Positions 35,742 to 43,961 of a DNA stretch of 64,000 nucleotides are shown piece by piece. Location: positions 558,001-622,000 of the forward strand of contig NZ_JBHSYQ010000016.1 of the NCBI RefSeq assembly GCF_042662225.1, given 5' to 3'. The stretch comes from Nibribacter roseus (GTDB lineage Bacteria > Bacteroidota > Bacteroidia > Cytophagales > Hymenobacteraceae). Every line of letters starts with the position of its first letter. Position 1 is the first letter of the stretch. The translations under genes were made by a program, and so were the position numbers. The notes below the pieces were generated by a model, which saw only the letters and a program-made list of their open reading frames with translations, had not been told where the DNA came from and searched no databases.

Positions 35742-36929
35742 CTAATTCTCCTTGTTGTTCAAAGACCCAAAAATCCCTAACTCCAAACCTCTTAACTCAG
35801 CTAACCCTCTTAACCTGCCTATAGCTGAGTACCCAGGATTCGTTTTCTTATGGAGGTCATCTAACATTTGGTGTCCGTGGTCTGGGCGCATAGGTATTCG
35901 GACCTGTCTCTTCTCCATTACAGCCAATAACTCTTTCATAACCGAATACATATCCACGTCGCCTTCTAAGTGATTAGCTTCAAAGAAATTACCTTCTTCG
36001 TCACGCTCCGTACTGCGCAAGTGTATAAAGTTGATGCGGTCTGCAAACTGGCGTACAATGCCAGGCAAATCATTGTCTGGCCTAACACCAAATGAACCAG
36101 TGCAAAAACAGAGACCATTGCTTAAGGAAGGCACAGCATCTACCAAGGCCTGTACATCATGTGCCGTACTTACCACCCTTGGCAAGCCTAAAATGCTATA
36201 AGGCGGGTCATCTGGGTGAATCACCATTTTCACGTCCATCTCTTCTGCCACCGGGATTACCTCTTTCAAAAAGGATATAAGATTACTTCTTAAAGCAGCT
36301 TCATCTATGCCAGCGTATGTATCTAAAGCCTGCTGAAACTGCGCCAGCGTAAAGCTTTCTTCACTCCCAGGCAATCCAGCTATAATGTTGCGTTGAAGCT
36401 GAAGCTTTTCTGCATCATCCATAGCATCAAATCGTTTTCTGGCTTTTTCTATTTCCTGAGGAGTATATTCATCCTCTGCACCATATCTTTGCAACTGGAA
36501 AAGATCAAAAGCGTTAAAGGCGGCTTTTTCAAACCGTAAGGCCTTAGAACCATCTTCTACCGTGTAGGCAAGATCAGTTCGGGTCCAATCCAATACGGGC
36601 ATGAAATTGTATGTTACAATTTTAATCCCGCAGCTGGCTAGGTTTTGCAAAGACTCTTTGTAGTTGAGGATGTACTGCTGGTAATTTCCGGATCGGGTTT
36701 TAATGCCTTCATGTACAGGTAGGCTTTCTACCACGCTCCAGGTTAGTCCTGCCTCGGCTACTTCCTTTTGGCGCATTTTTATCTCCTCCACTGACCACAC
36801 TTGACCATTAGGAATATGGTGTAGAGCCGTCACTACATCTGTGGCACCAGCCTGGCGAATGTCTTGCAAAGAGACAGGGTCTTTGGGGCCATACCATCTC
36901 CAGCTTTGAAGGAGTAAATATTTGTTCAT
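35742..36929 (-). CDS. uxuA: D-mannonate dehydratase (UxuA)
   Basis: 395 residues from the ATG at 36929; an ATG at 36947, only 6 bp after the preceding stop, would add six residues. The start chosen gives the usual family N-terminus (QSWRWYGPKDPVSLQDIRQA then TALHHIPNGQVW). Metal and substrate residues sit in segments such as MVIHPDDPP, CFCTGSFGVRPDND, FIHLRSTERD and MRPDHGHQMLDD. The enzyme removes water from D-mannonate to give 2-keto-3-deoxygluconate, a step of glucuronate breakdown. It is co-transcribed with the SDR gene upstream. It makes the locus a uronic-acid one. Confidence 0.95.
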   Translation of the reverse strand: MNKYLLLQSWRWYGPKDPVSLQDIRQAGATDVVTALHHIPNGQVWSVEEIKMRQKEVAEAGLTWSVVESLPVHEGIKTRSGNYQQYILNYKESLQNLASCGIKIVTYNFMPVLDWTRTDLAYTVEDGSKALRFEKAAFNAFDLFQLQRYGAEDEYTPQEIEKARKRFDAMDDAEKLQLQRNIIAGLPGSEESFTLAQFQQALDTYAGIDEAALRSNLISFLKEVIPVAEEMDVKMVIHPDDPPYSILGLPRVVSTAHDVQALVDAVPSLSNGLCFCTGSFGVRPDNDLPGIVRQFADRINFIHLRSTERDEEGNFFEANHLEGDVDMYSVMKELLAVMEKRQVRIPMRPDHGHQMLDDLHKKTNPGYSAIGRLRGLAELRGLELGIFGSLNNKEN

Positions 36930-36952
36930 GCTATCAGCAATTTGCATCTCGT

Positions 36953-37774
36953 TTATACCCCACTATAGGCATTGAATCCACCGTCAACTAAAATTGTCTC
37001 GCCTGTCACAAACTTTGACGCATCACTTAAAAGATAAATAAGGGTTCCTGACAATTCATTAGATTCGCCCAGCCTTCCAAAGGGAGTAAGCTCAATGAAC
37101 TTTTTAGCTCTGTCAGAGAAGCTTCCGTCTTCATTTTGCATAAGCGCTTTATTCTGCTCTGTTAGAAATACACCAGGGGCAATGGCATTCACTCTAATTT
37201 GGCCATTGTAGCGCAAGCCTAATTCTACCGCCATCCATTGTGTATAGGCCTCCACTGCTTTTTTTGCCATGGTATAACCTAAAACTCGAGTAAGAGGACG
37301 TTGAGCTGTTAAAGATGAAATGTTCACAATAGCTCCTTTGCCTTTTTCAGCCATCACCCTGCCAAAAACTTTGGTTGGTATAACTGTTCCGAATAAATTC
37401 AGATCTACTGCCTTCCGGGTATCTTCTATGCTAAGGTCAAAAACATCTTGAGTGGGTAGAACAGTGGCTCCAGGCATATTGCCACCGGCGCCATTCACTA
37501 ATCCGTCTATGGTGCCGAAAGCCTGTAAAATTTGCTCTTTGGCTTCCTGCATTTGGTTTTCCTGCTGCACGTCACCTAATACAGCCAAAGCCTCTCCGCC
37601 AGCAGCCCTAATTGCCTCTACCCTTTCCTCAGCTTTTTCTTTGTTTCTTCCCAGCACCACTACCTTAGCGCCAGCTGCTGCTATGTCCATAGCCATTGCA
37701 CCACATAGTATACCGGTGGCACCTGTTACCACAATCACTTTACTGTTAAGAGAAAACTGTTCTAATCCTGTCAT
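36953..37774 (-). CDS. SDR oxidoreductase, probable D-fructuronate/D-mannonate reductase
   Basis: 273 residues of the classical short-chain dehydrogenase family. It has a cofactor motif VTGATGILCGAM near the N-terminus, NGAGG at about residue 95, a catalytic Ser (VNISSL) and YTMAKK (YxxxK), and VNAIAPGVFLTEQNKAL. The C-terminal LVDGGFNAYSGV is common in Bacteroidota proteins annotated as D-mannonate oxidoreductases. It would reduce fructuronate to mannonate, the substrate of the UxuA encoded directly downstream. It is not related to the long-chain UxuB of E. coli. The function is inferred from context and family. The operator at 37855 lies 80 bp upstream. Confidence 0.8.
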   Translation of the reverse strand: MTGLEQFSLNSKVIVVTGATGILCGAMAMDIAAAGAKVVVLGRNKEKAEERVEAIRAAGGEALAVLGDVQQENQMQEAKEQILQAFGTIDGLVNGAGGNMPGATVLPTQDVFDLSIEDTRKAVDLNLFGTVIPTKVFGRVMAEKGKGAIVNISSLTAQRPLTRVLGYTMAKKAVEAYTQWMAVELGLRYNGQIRVNAIAPGVFLTEQNKALMQNEDGSFSDRAKKFIELTPFGRLGESNELSGTLIYLLSDASKFVTGETILVDGGFNAYSGV

Positions 37775-37854
37775 TTTAAATTTAAAAAAGAAGCAAAGGA
37801 TACAGGTATGTGTTCAGAGGCAGTTGCTGGAAGAAATATAAAAAAGCTTCTACC

Positions 37855-37868
37855 TGCAAACGTTTGCA
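37855..37868. promoter_or_regulatory. LacI-type operator upstream of SDR-uxuA (site 2)
   Basis: TGCAAACGTTTGCA, identical to the two other sites. On the minus strand a TATATTTG element (the Bacteroidota -7 consensus is TAnnTTTG) lies 4 bases before it, so a bound repressor would cover the transcription start region. Confidence 0.85.
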
Positions 37869-37871
37869 TAT

Positions 37872-37879
37872 CCAAATAT
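37872..37879 (-). promoter_or_regulatory. Probable -7 promoter element of SDR-uxuA
   Basis: TATATTTG read on the minus strand, fitting the Bacteroidota TAnnTTTG element, directly in front of operator site 2 and roughly 100 bp upstream of the SDR start codon. Confidence 0.55.
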
Positions 37880-37967
37880 ATATAAAATTTTAAAAAAACA
37901 TACCCTAAAAATATTTTTCTAAAATTTTTTAGCTTTATAAGCGCAGGAATTTGTGAGAATTCTTTCT

Positions 37968-39011
37968 TCAGGTAGTCAAAGCCAAACTTAGGCTACTTGA
38001 TTTTCTAATAACCAACTCAATTGGTGTGGTCATGGAGATCAAATTTCTTCCTGGGTTTACCTTCTCCAGAATGAGGCTCATCATTAAATCAGCCGCCTGC
38101 TCTCCCATTTCATAAGGGAATTGCTCTATAGAAGTTATAGCCGGTTCTATGATTTCAGCCCTGGGGTCATTGGAATAGCCAACAATTTTGACATCTGCGG
38201 GAATGGCAATCCCGTGTTTTTTGGCAAATTCCATCACCGCAATGGCGGTGGTGTCATTGCAGGCAAAAACTCCATTCGGAAATTCACCTAAGGCATAAAG
38301 TTTTTCGCACGTAGCTAAGGCATTTTCTCTGTTCAGCTCATGGAAATGAACCAACGATTTCTCCACTTCCAGTCCTGCTTCATGCATAGCTTCCTGAAAA
38401 CCAGCATATCTATCTCTATAAATACTACAGGACAGAGGTCCGCTTATGTGGGCAATGCGTCTACTTCCTTGTTCAATTAAATGCTTTGTGGACAAATACC
38501 CTCCTTGGTAATCATCGCCTACTATTTTGTGAGCAGAATGTGTTTTAGGTACCCGGTCGTAAAAGACCAATGGAATTTTAGACTTGTTGAATATATCGAA
38601 ATGTGAAAAGTCGGTAGTATACAAGGTGGGGGAAACAATTAAGCCTTCTATCCGGGAGCTATACAACACATTCACCAGCTCCTTCTCCATTTCCACCGAG
38701 TCGTTGGATTGGCACACCATTAAATTATAGCCAAATTCATGCAATTTGTTTTGGATAGCGGTAATCACTGTGGACTGAAAATACATGGAGATACGCGGTA
38801 CCAATAACCCAATCATATTAGACTTGCTGTTACGGAGACTTGATGCCAATGCATTGTGCCGGTAACCAGACTTCTCCACCACCTCCTGCACCCTGTCTTT
38901 GGTCTCCTGGCTTATGTGCGGATGCCCGCTCAAAGCCCTAGAAACCGTAGAGGGTGACAACCCAAGTTCCTGAGCTATATCTTTAATTGTGTATGGGGAA
39001 TCTTTCTTCAT
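37968..39011 (-). CDS. LacI-family transcriptional regulator of the uronate locus
   Basis: 347 residues from the ATG at 39011; the longer frame would start inside the operator. The N-terminal helix-turn-helix is YTIKDIAQELGLSPSTVSRA followed by the hinge helix region (HISQETKDRVQEVVEKSGYR). A periplasmic-binding-type ligand domain follows (NMIGLLVPRI, VFYDRVPKTH, GVFACNDTTAIAVMEF). It lies next to the SDR-uxuA genes and has its own operator just in front of the start codon, which points to autoregulation. Predicted targets are itself, SDR-uxuA and the susCDCD run. The ligand is probably a uronate breakdown intermediate; this is inference. Confidence 0.92.
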   Translation of the reverse strand: MKKDSPYTIKDIAQELGLSPSTVSRALSGHPHISQETKDRVQEVVEKSGYRHNALASSLRNSKSNMIGLLVPRISMYFQSTVITAIQNKLHEFGYNLMVCQSNDSVEMEKELVNVLYSSRIEGLIVSPTLYTTDFSHFDIFNKSKIPLVFYDRVPKTHSAHKIVGDDYQGGYLSTKHLIEQGSRRIAHISGPLSCSIYRDRYAGFQEAMHEAGLEVEKSLVHFHELNRENALATCEKLYALGEFPNGVFACNDTTAIAVMEFAKKHGIAIPADVKIVGYSNDPRAEIIEPAITSIEQFPYEMGEQAADLMMSLILEKVNPGRNLISMTTPIELVIRKSSSLSLALTT

Positions 39012-39023
39012 CTCAAAACCATA

Positions 39024-39037
39024 TGCAAACGTTTGCA
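39024..39037. promoter_or_regulatory. LacI-type operator at the lacI start (site 3)
   Basis: TGCAAACGTTTGCA located 12 bp upstream of the lacI ATG. Same sequence as sites 1 and 2; suggests negative autoregulation. Confidence 0.85.
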
Positions 39038-39467
39038 AATAACGTGAATCAAAATTATATTTCTATCAAAATTTTATATTTATTCATAAAACACACCTAA
39101 ATTTTCAATGACTTTTGATATTTATACTATTTAACAAGGTGATAACAAATAAATCTTCAAATCTAATCTACTCCCCACCTCCCACTTAAAATAGCCTTAA
39201 TCTTTAGATCTAGGTTCACCTAAAGATTTCATTTTCAATTGTTTTATATCTGACTCATTTCTTTCCGTCATGCAAAAACTTTTACTGCCGGCTTCTGTTT
39301 TTACAAAGTGACTATAGCACTTTTATCTACACAAATCCTGAACGGTATACTTTACAGGGTGGGAATAACGTATGTATGTTAGTTTAACATTTTTCTTTTT
39401 AAGCCTCAATGGCTAACTTCGCCACGAAGGCACAACAACCTAATTTAAACACAATAACCTAAGTAAT
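39038..39467. other. Divergent intergenic region, lacI / citrate synthase
   Basis: About 430 bp, AT-rich, with no gene. It must contain both promoters. I saw no clear hairpin, riboswitch or repeat family here. Confidence 0.5.
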
Positions 39468-40757
39468 ATGTCTGATTCTGCTGAACTGATCCTGGAAGGC
39501 AAATCGTACAAGTTCCCTATTGTAACGGGTACTGAAGACGAGAAAGCCATAGATATTGGTGCTTTGCGCGCTCAAACCGGTTACATCACCCTTGACTCCG
39601 GCTATAAAAACACCGGTGCTACCGAGAGTGCCATTACATTTCTAGATGGTGAAGAAGGAATTCTGCGCTACCGTGGGTATCCGATTGAGCAACTGGCCGA
39701 GAAATCTAGCTTTATTGAAGTTGCTTACCTGCTTATTTACGATAAACTTCCTACAGCAAAAGAACTGGACGAATTTAGCGACCGAATCAAAAGACATACC
39801 CTCGTGAACGAGGACATGCGCAAGATTCTAGACGGCTTTCCGTACACAGCTCACCCTATGGGAATTCTGTCGGCATTGGTAAGCTCTCTGACGGCTTTCT
39901 ATCCAGAGTCTTTGAACCCAAACCAATCAAAAGAAGAGGTAGACTTGTCTATCATCCGTTTGATGGCAAAGCTGTCAACTATTGCTGCCTGGTCTTATAA
40001 AAACTCGGTGGGGCACCCAGTGAACTACCCTAAAAACAAGTTAGACTATTGCTCTAACTTCTTGCACATGATGTTCGCCTACCCTACTGAGGAGTATGAG
40101 ATAAATCCTGTGGTAGTAGACGCTTTGAACAAGCTCCTGATCCTGCACGCTGACCACGAGCAAAACTGCTCTACCTCTACTGTGCGTTTGGTTGGTTCTG
40201 CCAATGCCAGCTTATATTCTTCAGTGTCTGCCGGTATTAGCGCTCTGTGGGGCCCGCTACATGGTGGTGCGAACCAAGCGGTAATTGAAATGCTGGAGGC
40301 AATCAAGGCTGATGGCGGAGACTCTAAGAAATATATAGAGAAAGCCAAAGACAAAAATGACCCGTTCCGTTTAATGGGCTTCGGGCACCGTGTGTACAAA
40401 AACTTTGATCCACGCGCCACTATCATCAAGAAAACCGCTGATGAAGTGTTGACTGCTTTAGGTATAAACGATCCAATTCTTACCATTGCGAAGGAACTGG
40501 AAGAAGCAGCCCTCACTGATCCTTATTTTGTGGAGCGTAAACTGTACCCGAACGTAGACTTCTATTCTGGTATTATTTACCGCGCCATTGGTATCCCAAC
40601 AGAAATGTTCACTGTCATGTTTGCTTTAGGCCGTTTACCTGGCTGGATAGCCCAGTGGAAAGAAATGCGCGAAGCAAAAGAGCCAATTGGTCGTCCACGT
40701 CAGGTGTACACTGGTTCTACAGAGCGTGACTACGTATCTATAAGCGACCGTTCTTAG
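39468..40757 (+). CDS. gltA: Citrate synthase
   Basis: 429 residues, cytosolic. It condenses acetyl-CoA with oxaloacetate to citrate as the first TCA step. Characteristic segments are EGILRYRGYPIEQLAEKSSF, the first catalytic His in LHADHEQNCSTSTVRLVGSA, the second in ALWGPLHGGANQAVIEML, and GFGHRVYKNFDPRA with PTEMFTVMFALGRLPGWIAQ near the end. Length matches the hexameric bacterial type. It is transcribed alone and ends at a strong terminator shared with the converging gene. Confidence 0.96.
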   Translation: MSDSAELILEGKSYKFPIVTGTEDEKAIDIGALRAQTGYITLDSGYKNTGATESAITFLDGEEGILRYRGYPIEQLAEKSSFIEVAYLLIYDKLPTAKELDEFSDRIKRHTLVNEDMRKILDGFPYTAHPMGILSALVSSLTAFYPESLNPNQSKEEVDLSIIRLMAKLSTIAAWSYKNSVGHPVNYPKNKLDYCSNFLHMMFAYPTEEYEINPVVVDALNKLLILHADHEQNCSTSTVRLVGSANASLYSSVSAGISALWGPLHGGANQAVIEMLEAIKADGGDSKKYIEKAKDKNDPFRLMGFGHRVYKNFDPRATIIKKTADEVLTALGINDPILTIAKELEEAALTDPYFVERKLYPNVDFYSGIIYRAIGIPTEMFTVMFALGRLPGWIAQWKEMREAKEPIGRPRQVYTGSTERDYVSISDRS

Positions 40758-40763
40758 TCTTAG

Positions 40764-40820
40764 CAACACATAAAAAGAGAAGGCCGGGCAAATTGCCCGG
40801 CCTTCTCTTTTTATGTGTTG
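40764..40820. terminator. Bidirectional terminator between gltA and the OmpA-family gene
   Basis: Almost perfect palindrome with arms of about 27 bp: CAACACATAAAAAGAGAAGG then CCGGGC, and the complement. The GC core CCGGGC/GCCCGG is flanked by A and T runs, so it should stop transcription from both converging genes. Confidence 0.85.
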
Positions 40821-40857
40821 TTTTAAAGCTGTTTTTCAAAAAACAGGCTGAAAACAG
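40818..40857. repeat. Dispersed 40-bp palindrome, copy 8
   Basis: TGTTTTAAAGCTG...AGGCTGAAAACAG directly following the gltA terminator; arms imperfect. Confidence 0.6.
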
Positions 40858-40871
40858 GTTGTTCCTCTCTT

Positions 40872-42797
40872 CTATAGTAAACGTAATTCTATTCTTCGGT
40901 TCAGCTGGCGGTTTTCCTCAGAATCATTGGGTGCAGCGGGTTGCGTTTGTCCGTACCCCTTGGCCTGGAACATAGAGGCTGGAGCTCCTTTAGAAACAAG
41001 ATAATTCACCACCGCCTTTGCCCTGGCTTCAGACAATTTCTGATTGGCCGCAGCCTGTCCCACATTATCAGTATGGCCAGCAATTTCTACTTTTAAAGAA
41101 GGATTTGCTTTCAGAAACTGAAACAACTTATCTAATTCTGTTCTGGACTCTGGGCTTAACGTTGCTTTACCAGTATCAAAAAACAAATTACTTAAAACTG
41201 CCTTGGCTCCTTTGTTCAATGGTTGCAGGTAAAAATCAAGCGCCAGCGGTTTTGCGGTAGCGGCTGCTGAAATATGCCTGCTCTCCAGCACGTGGCCCGG
41301 AGAGGTAACGTACAAGGCATACCGCTGGCCTTTGTTCACCACAATGGTATATTCCCCGGTACTGGCATCTGAATTCACTTGCTGAGTCACTACCCCAACT
41401 GAATCAAGGTCATACACTTGAATTTGCGCCGCCAGGGGTTCTTTTGTTTTGGCGCTAAAAATTTTACCCTGGGCATACGAACTAATGCTTTTGCCTTTCC
41501 ATACATCCGGCACCTCAAATTGCACCAGTGCTACTTCCACCTTGCTTCCCTGAGGCTGTTGACTAGAGTAATAGCCCAACGTGTTATCTGGGTTGATGAA
41601 GATAGACGTTTCATCTAAGTGTGTGTTCAGCGGATAGCCCATATTTTGGGGTGCCTGCCATTTTGCTCCCTGCCGAACAGTCATAAATAGATCTAAACCG
41701 CCCATGCCTGCCAAACCATCTGTGGCATAGTACAAGGTGTTTCCGCTGGCATGCAGAAACGGGGAGGTATCCCGGCCAGGCGTGTTAATGGGTTTGCCAA
41801 CATTTTCAGCCGCGCCCCACCCTTTGTCATCTTGGTAGCGTGTAACCCAAATATCTTCTGCCCCCTGCCCTCCGTGTCTGTTTGAGGAGAAATAGAGAGT
41901 ACGCCCGTCGGCAGACAAGCTAGGCTGGGAATCCCAGGCGGTGGTATTGACATTTTTGCCCATGTTGCGGGGCTTGCTCCAGTTATCGCCAATGCGGTAG
42001 CTGATGTACAGGTCACAGCTACCAAAAGAATCTTGACGATTACAGGAGGTAAAAACCAAAATTCGTCCATCCCCAGACATAGAGGCTGCCCCTTCATTCA
42101 AGGGAGTGTTGATGGCATCTGACACTGAAGCAGGCGTCTGCCACTGACCATCTTGCAAAACCGACAGGTACAGGTTTTCATCATGGGTAGGCCCGCTACC
42201 GTTACGTGATGTAAACAGCAATGCTTTTTGGTCAGCCGTCAGCACTGGTGAGTACTGAAGTGCAAATCGGTTTACTTTGTCTGACAATGGCTTTGGATTG
42301 AAAGCAACCGGATTGGCAATGGCTTTCTGAGCAAACTGCAGGTTAGTTAACTGCTGTTGCGCACGAGCCGAGTACCGGCTGTTTTTGTTCGCCAGCTTCA
42401 GGTATAACTGATAATAAGTAGCGGCTTCATTATATTGCCCACGCTCAAAGGCCATGTCAGCAAAGGCTATATATTCAGTAGACAGAGCAGCAGTGGGTTC
42501 TATTTTGGCAAAGCCGCGCTTATAATACTGGTACGCCTTGTCCTGTTGCTGAGTGATGCGGTACAGAGAGGCTGCCCTGATATATGCATCACCAAAAGCG
42601 GTATCGCGCTCAATGGCTTCATTGAAGTGCCCTAGCGCCTTAGGAAAGTTTCTTCCCTGCACCGCCTGTATGCCTTCCTGAAATGATTTTTCTGCCCGCT
42701 TATTTGTAGTTCCTCCTGATGGCTGCTGGGCGTAGCTTTCCGCCACTCCTACAAAAAACAGAACCACCAGAACTACCAAGCGCTGTAATAGCTGCAT
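40872..42797 (-). CDS. OmpA-family protein with TPR and beta-propeller repeats (PorE-like)
   Basis: 641 residues. Signal peptide (VVLVVLFFVGVAESYAQ), TPR-like helices at about 30-165 (KRAEKSFQEGIQAVQGRNFP; GHFNEAIERD), PD40/WD40-like blades at about 175-430 (LLFTSRNGSGPTHDENLYLS; LYFSSNRHGGQGAEDIW), a CnaB/carboxypeptidase-regulatory-like domain (IFSAKTKEPLAAQIQVYD), and a C-terminal OmpA domain (LFFDTGKATLSPESRTELDK; IAGHTDNVG; NRRIELRLL) that binds peptidoglycan. This architecture matches the PorE periplasmic protein of type IX secretion. Many paralogues share it, so the exact role is uncertain. Confidence 0.85.
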   Translation of the reverse strand: MQLLQRLVVLVVLFFVGVAESYAQQPSGGTTNKRAEKSFQEGIQAVQGRNFPKALGHFNEAIERDTAFGDAYIRAASLYRITQQQDKAYQYYKRGFAKIEPTAALSTEYIAFADMAFERGQYNEAATYYQLYLKLANKNSRYSARAQQQLTNLQFAQKAIANPVAFNPKPLSDKVNRFALQYSPVLTADQKALLFTSRNGSGPTHDENLYLSVLQDGQWQTPASVSDAINTPLNEGAASMSGDGRILVFTSCNRQDSFGSCDLYISYRIGDNWSKPRNMGKNVNTTAWDSQPSLSADGRTLYFSSNRHGGQGAEDIWVTRYQDDKGWGAAENVGKPINTPGRDTSPFLHASGNTLYYATDGLAGMGGLDLFMTVRQGAKWQAPQNMGYPLNTHLDETSIFINPDNTLGYYSSQQPQGSKVEVALVQFEVPDVWKGKSISSYAQGKIFSAKTKEPLAAQIQVYDLDSVGVVTQQVNSDASTGEYTIVVNKGQRYALYVTSPGHVLESRHISAAATAKPLALDFYLQPLNKGAKAVLSNLFFDTGKATLSPESRTELDKLFQFLKANPSLKVEIAGHTDNVGQAAANQKLSEARAKAVVNYLVSKGAPASMFQAKGYGQTQPAAPNDSEENRQLNRRIELRLL

Positions 42798-42801
42798 GTC
42801 T

Positions 42802-43383
42802 TTAAGGAATATTCAGGTATTTGTGTGTCTGTAAAGAAATGCGCCATTTCGGGTTTTCTTTCACATACTCCACTATCAAGGGCATAATCTGATCGCGTTT
42901 GCTCCACTCCGGCTGCAGAAACAGCCGAGTCTCCGGATTCACTTGTGCGGCGTGTTCCTCGGCCCAGGCAAAATCACTTTTATTGAAAACAATAACCTTA
43001 AGCTCGCCGGCATGCGGAATCACGTTGGGGTGAGGAGATTTGAATTTCTTGGGAGAAAGACACACCCAATCCCATAGGCCGCTTAACGGATAAGCACCCG
43101 AGGTTTCAATATACGTTTCAATGCCACGCTTACGAAGTTCGGTCGTTAAGTAATCAAGGTTATACAACAGCGGTTCTCCGCCGGTCACCACCACCGCCTT
43201 GCCCGGATACTGCTCGGCTTGCTGTACAATCCAATCGGTATCGGTTAGCGGGTGCAGGTTGGCATCCCAAGATTCTTTTACATCGCACCAGTGGCACCCC
43301 ACGTCGCAGCCTCCTAAACGGATGAAATAGGCGGCCTTACCGGTATGGTAGCCTTCGCCTTGTATGGTATAGAAGTGTTCCAT
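42802..43383 (-). CDS. queE: 7-carboxy-7-deazaguanine synthase (QueE)
   Basis: 193 residues from the ATG at 43383 (MEHFYTIQGEGYHTGKAAYF). The frame is open further, up to 43560, but that extension reads through a dispersed palindrome. A TTG at 43455 would give a slightly longer N-terminus as in some relatives. It is a radical SAM enzyme of queuosine synthesis that rearranges 6-carboxytetrahydropterin. The cluster motif is RLGGCDVGCHWCDVKESWD (CxxxCxxC), followed by VVVTGGEPLL for SAM binding and LSPKKFKSPHP. It overlaps no neighbour and ends 4 bp before the OmpA-family start, so the two may be co-transcribed. Confidence 0.9.
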   Translation of the reverse strand: MEHFYTIQGEGYHTGKAAYFIRLGGCDVGCHWCDVKESWDANLHPLTDTDWIVQQAEQYPGKAVVVTGGEPLLYNLDYLTTELRKRGIETYIETSGAYPLSGLWDWVCLSPKKFKSPHPNVIPHAGELKVIVFNKSDFAWAEEHAAQVNPETRLFLQPEWSKRDQIMPLIVEYVKENPKWRISLQTHKYLNIP

Positions 43384-43739
43384 CAGGGGCAACTTTGTGC
43401 CATCAAGGGGAACGGTGTGAACAGAGGCGGTTTTTATTTCTAAAAGATCTTCCAAAACAGAAAGTATTAGGGTTTTCGGGCTGTTTTTAGGAAAACAGGC
43501 CAAAAACATATTTATTGTGTTAAAATACAAACAGACCTGCCTGCCAATAAGTTTAAACAAGGCCAGGTATAACTAAATAAAGGAGTTTGGTACTTAATCT
43601 GTACGCAATCAGCAAAGGTACGGATATCTATCTACATTAATATCAATCAGCCTTGATGGGTTCAGTGTCACCACACAAATAAAAATTTTTCAGGTTTATT
43701 GATTGATCTTTAAAATATTTTCAGATATTGCCCCAGTAA
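43384..43739. other. Divergent intergenic region, queE / threonine operon
   Basis: Contains palindrome copy 9 near the queE start and otherwise AT-rich spacer. Promoters for queE (minus) and the threonine leader (plus) are expected here. No gene seen. Confidence 0.5.
43472..43508. repeat. Dispersed 40-bp palindrome, copy 9
   Basis: GTTTTCGGGCTG...ACAGGCCAAAAAC, upstream of queE. Its presence inside the open frame argues against the longer queE start. Confidence 0.65.
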
Positions 43740-43919
43740 ATGATACAAAATAGCAACATATCAGCGCACATTCTCTCTTCTTTGCAAGGGCAAACAGGTG
43801 CGTCCGCTATTTTGACTTCTGCTTTTACAGGTACGACTATCATTATTACCCCTAAGGGGGTCTGCATGCACATATCGTCCATTCACTTTTGCCATACCGG
43901 CTATCTCAGCCTTTCGTAA
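43740..43919 (+). CDS. Putative Thr/Ile-rich leader peptide of the threonine operon
   Basis: A 59-codon frame with ATG start that ends 42 bp before the aspartokinase gene. Its middle part reads TGASAILTSAFTGTTIIITP: six Thr and four Ile in 20 residues. Thr and Ile codons are what the thrL leader peptide of E. coli uses to sense charged tRNA. The genes downstream are aspartokinase, thrB and thrC, which fits. The stop codon TAA falls in the loop of a hairpin (43908-43923) followed by a T-rich run. Translation has not been shown; the call rests on composition and position. A 63-codon frame lies opposite on the minus strand and looks like a shadow. Confidence 0.55.
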   Translation: MIQNSNISAHILSSLQGQTGASAILTSAFTGTTIIITPKGVCMHISSIHFCHTGYLSLS

Positions 43920-43930
43920 GGCTTCTTTTC
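43908..43930 (+). promoter_or_regulatory. Possible attenuator hairpin before the threonine operon
   Basis: AGCCTT-TCGT-AAGGCT stem followed by TCTTTTCC, overlapping the leader-peptide stop codon. A second small hairpin (ACCCC TAAG GGGGT, about 43849-43862) lies directly after the Thr/Ile codons. Stalling of a ribosome on those codons could switch the folding. The stem is short, so this is tentative. Confidence 0.4.
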
Positions 43931-43961
43931 CTGTGTTTACCTTTATTTTCATATTTCAACC

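Noticed and set aside
43384..43560. Long N-terminal extension of QueE
   Set aside because: The extension translates a dispersed palindrome and has no counterpart in the family; the QGEG start region begins at 43383.
43761..43952. Minus-strand 63-codon gene upstream of aspartokinase
   Set aside because: It lies exactly opposite the Thr/Ile leader frame, has no recognisable features, and its composition follows from the leader's codons.
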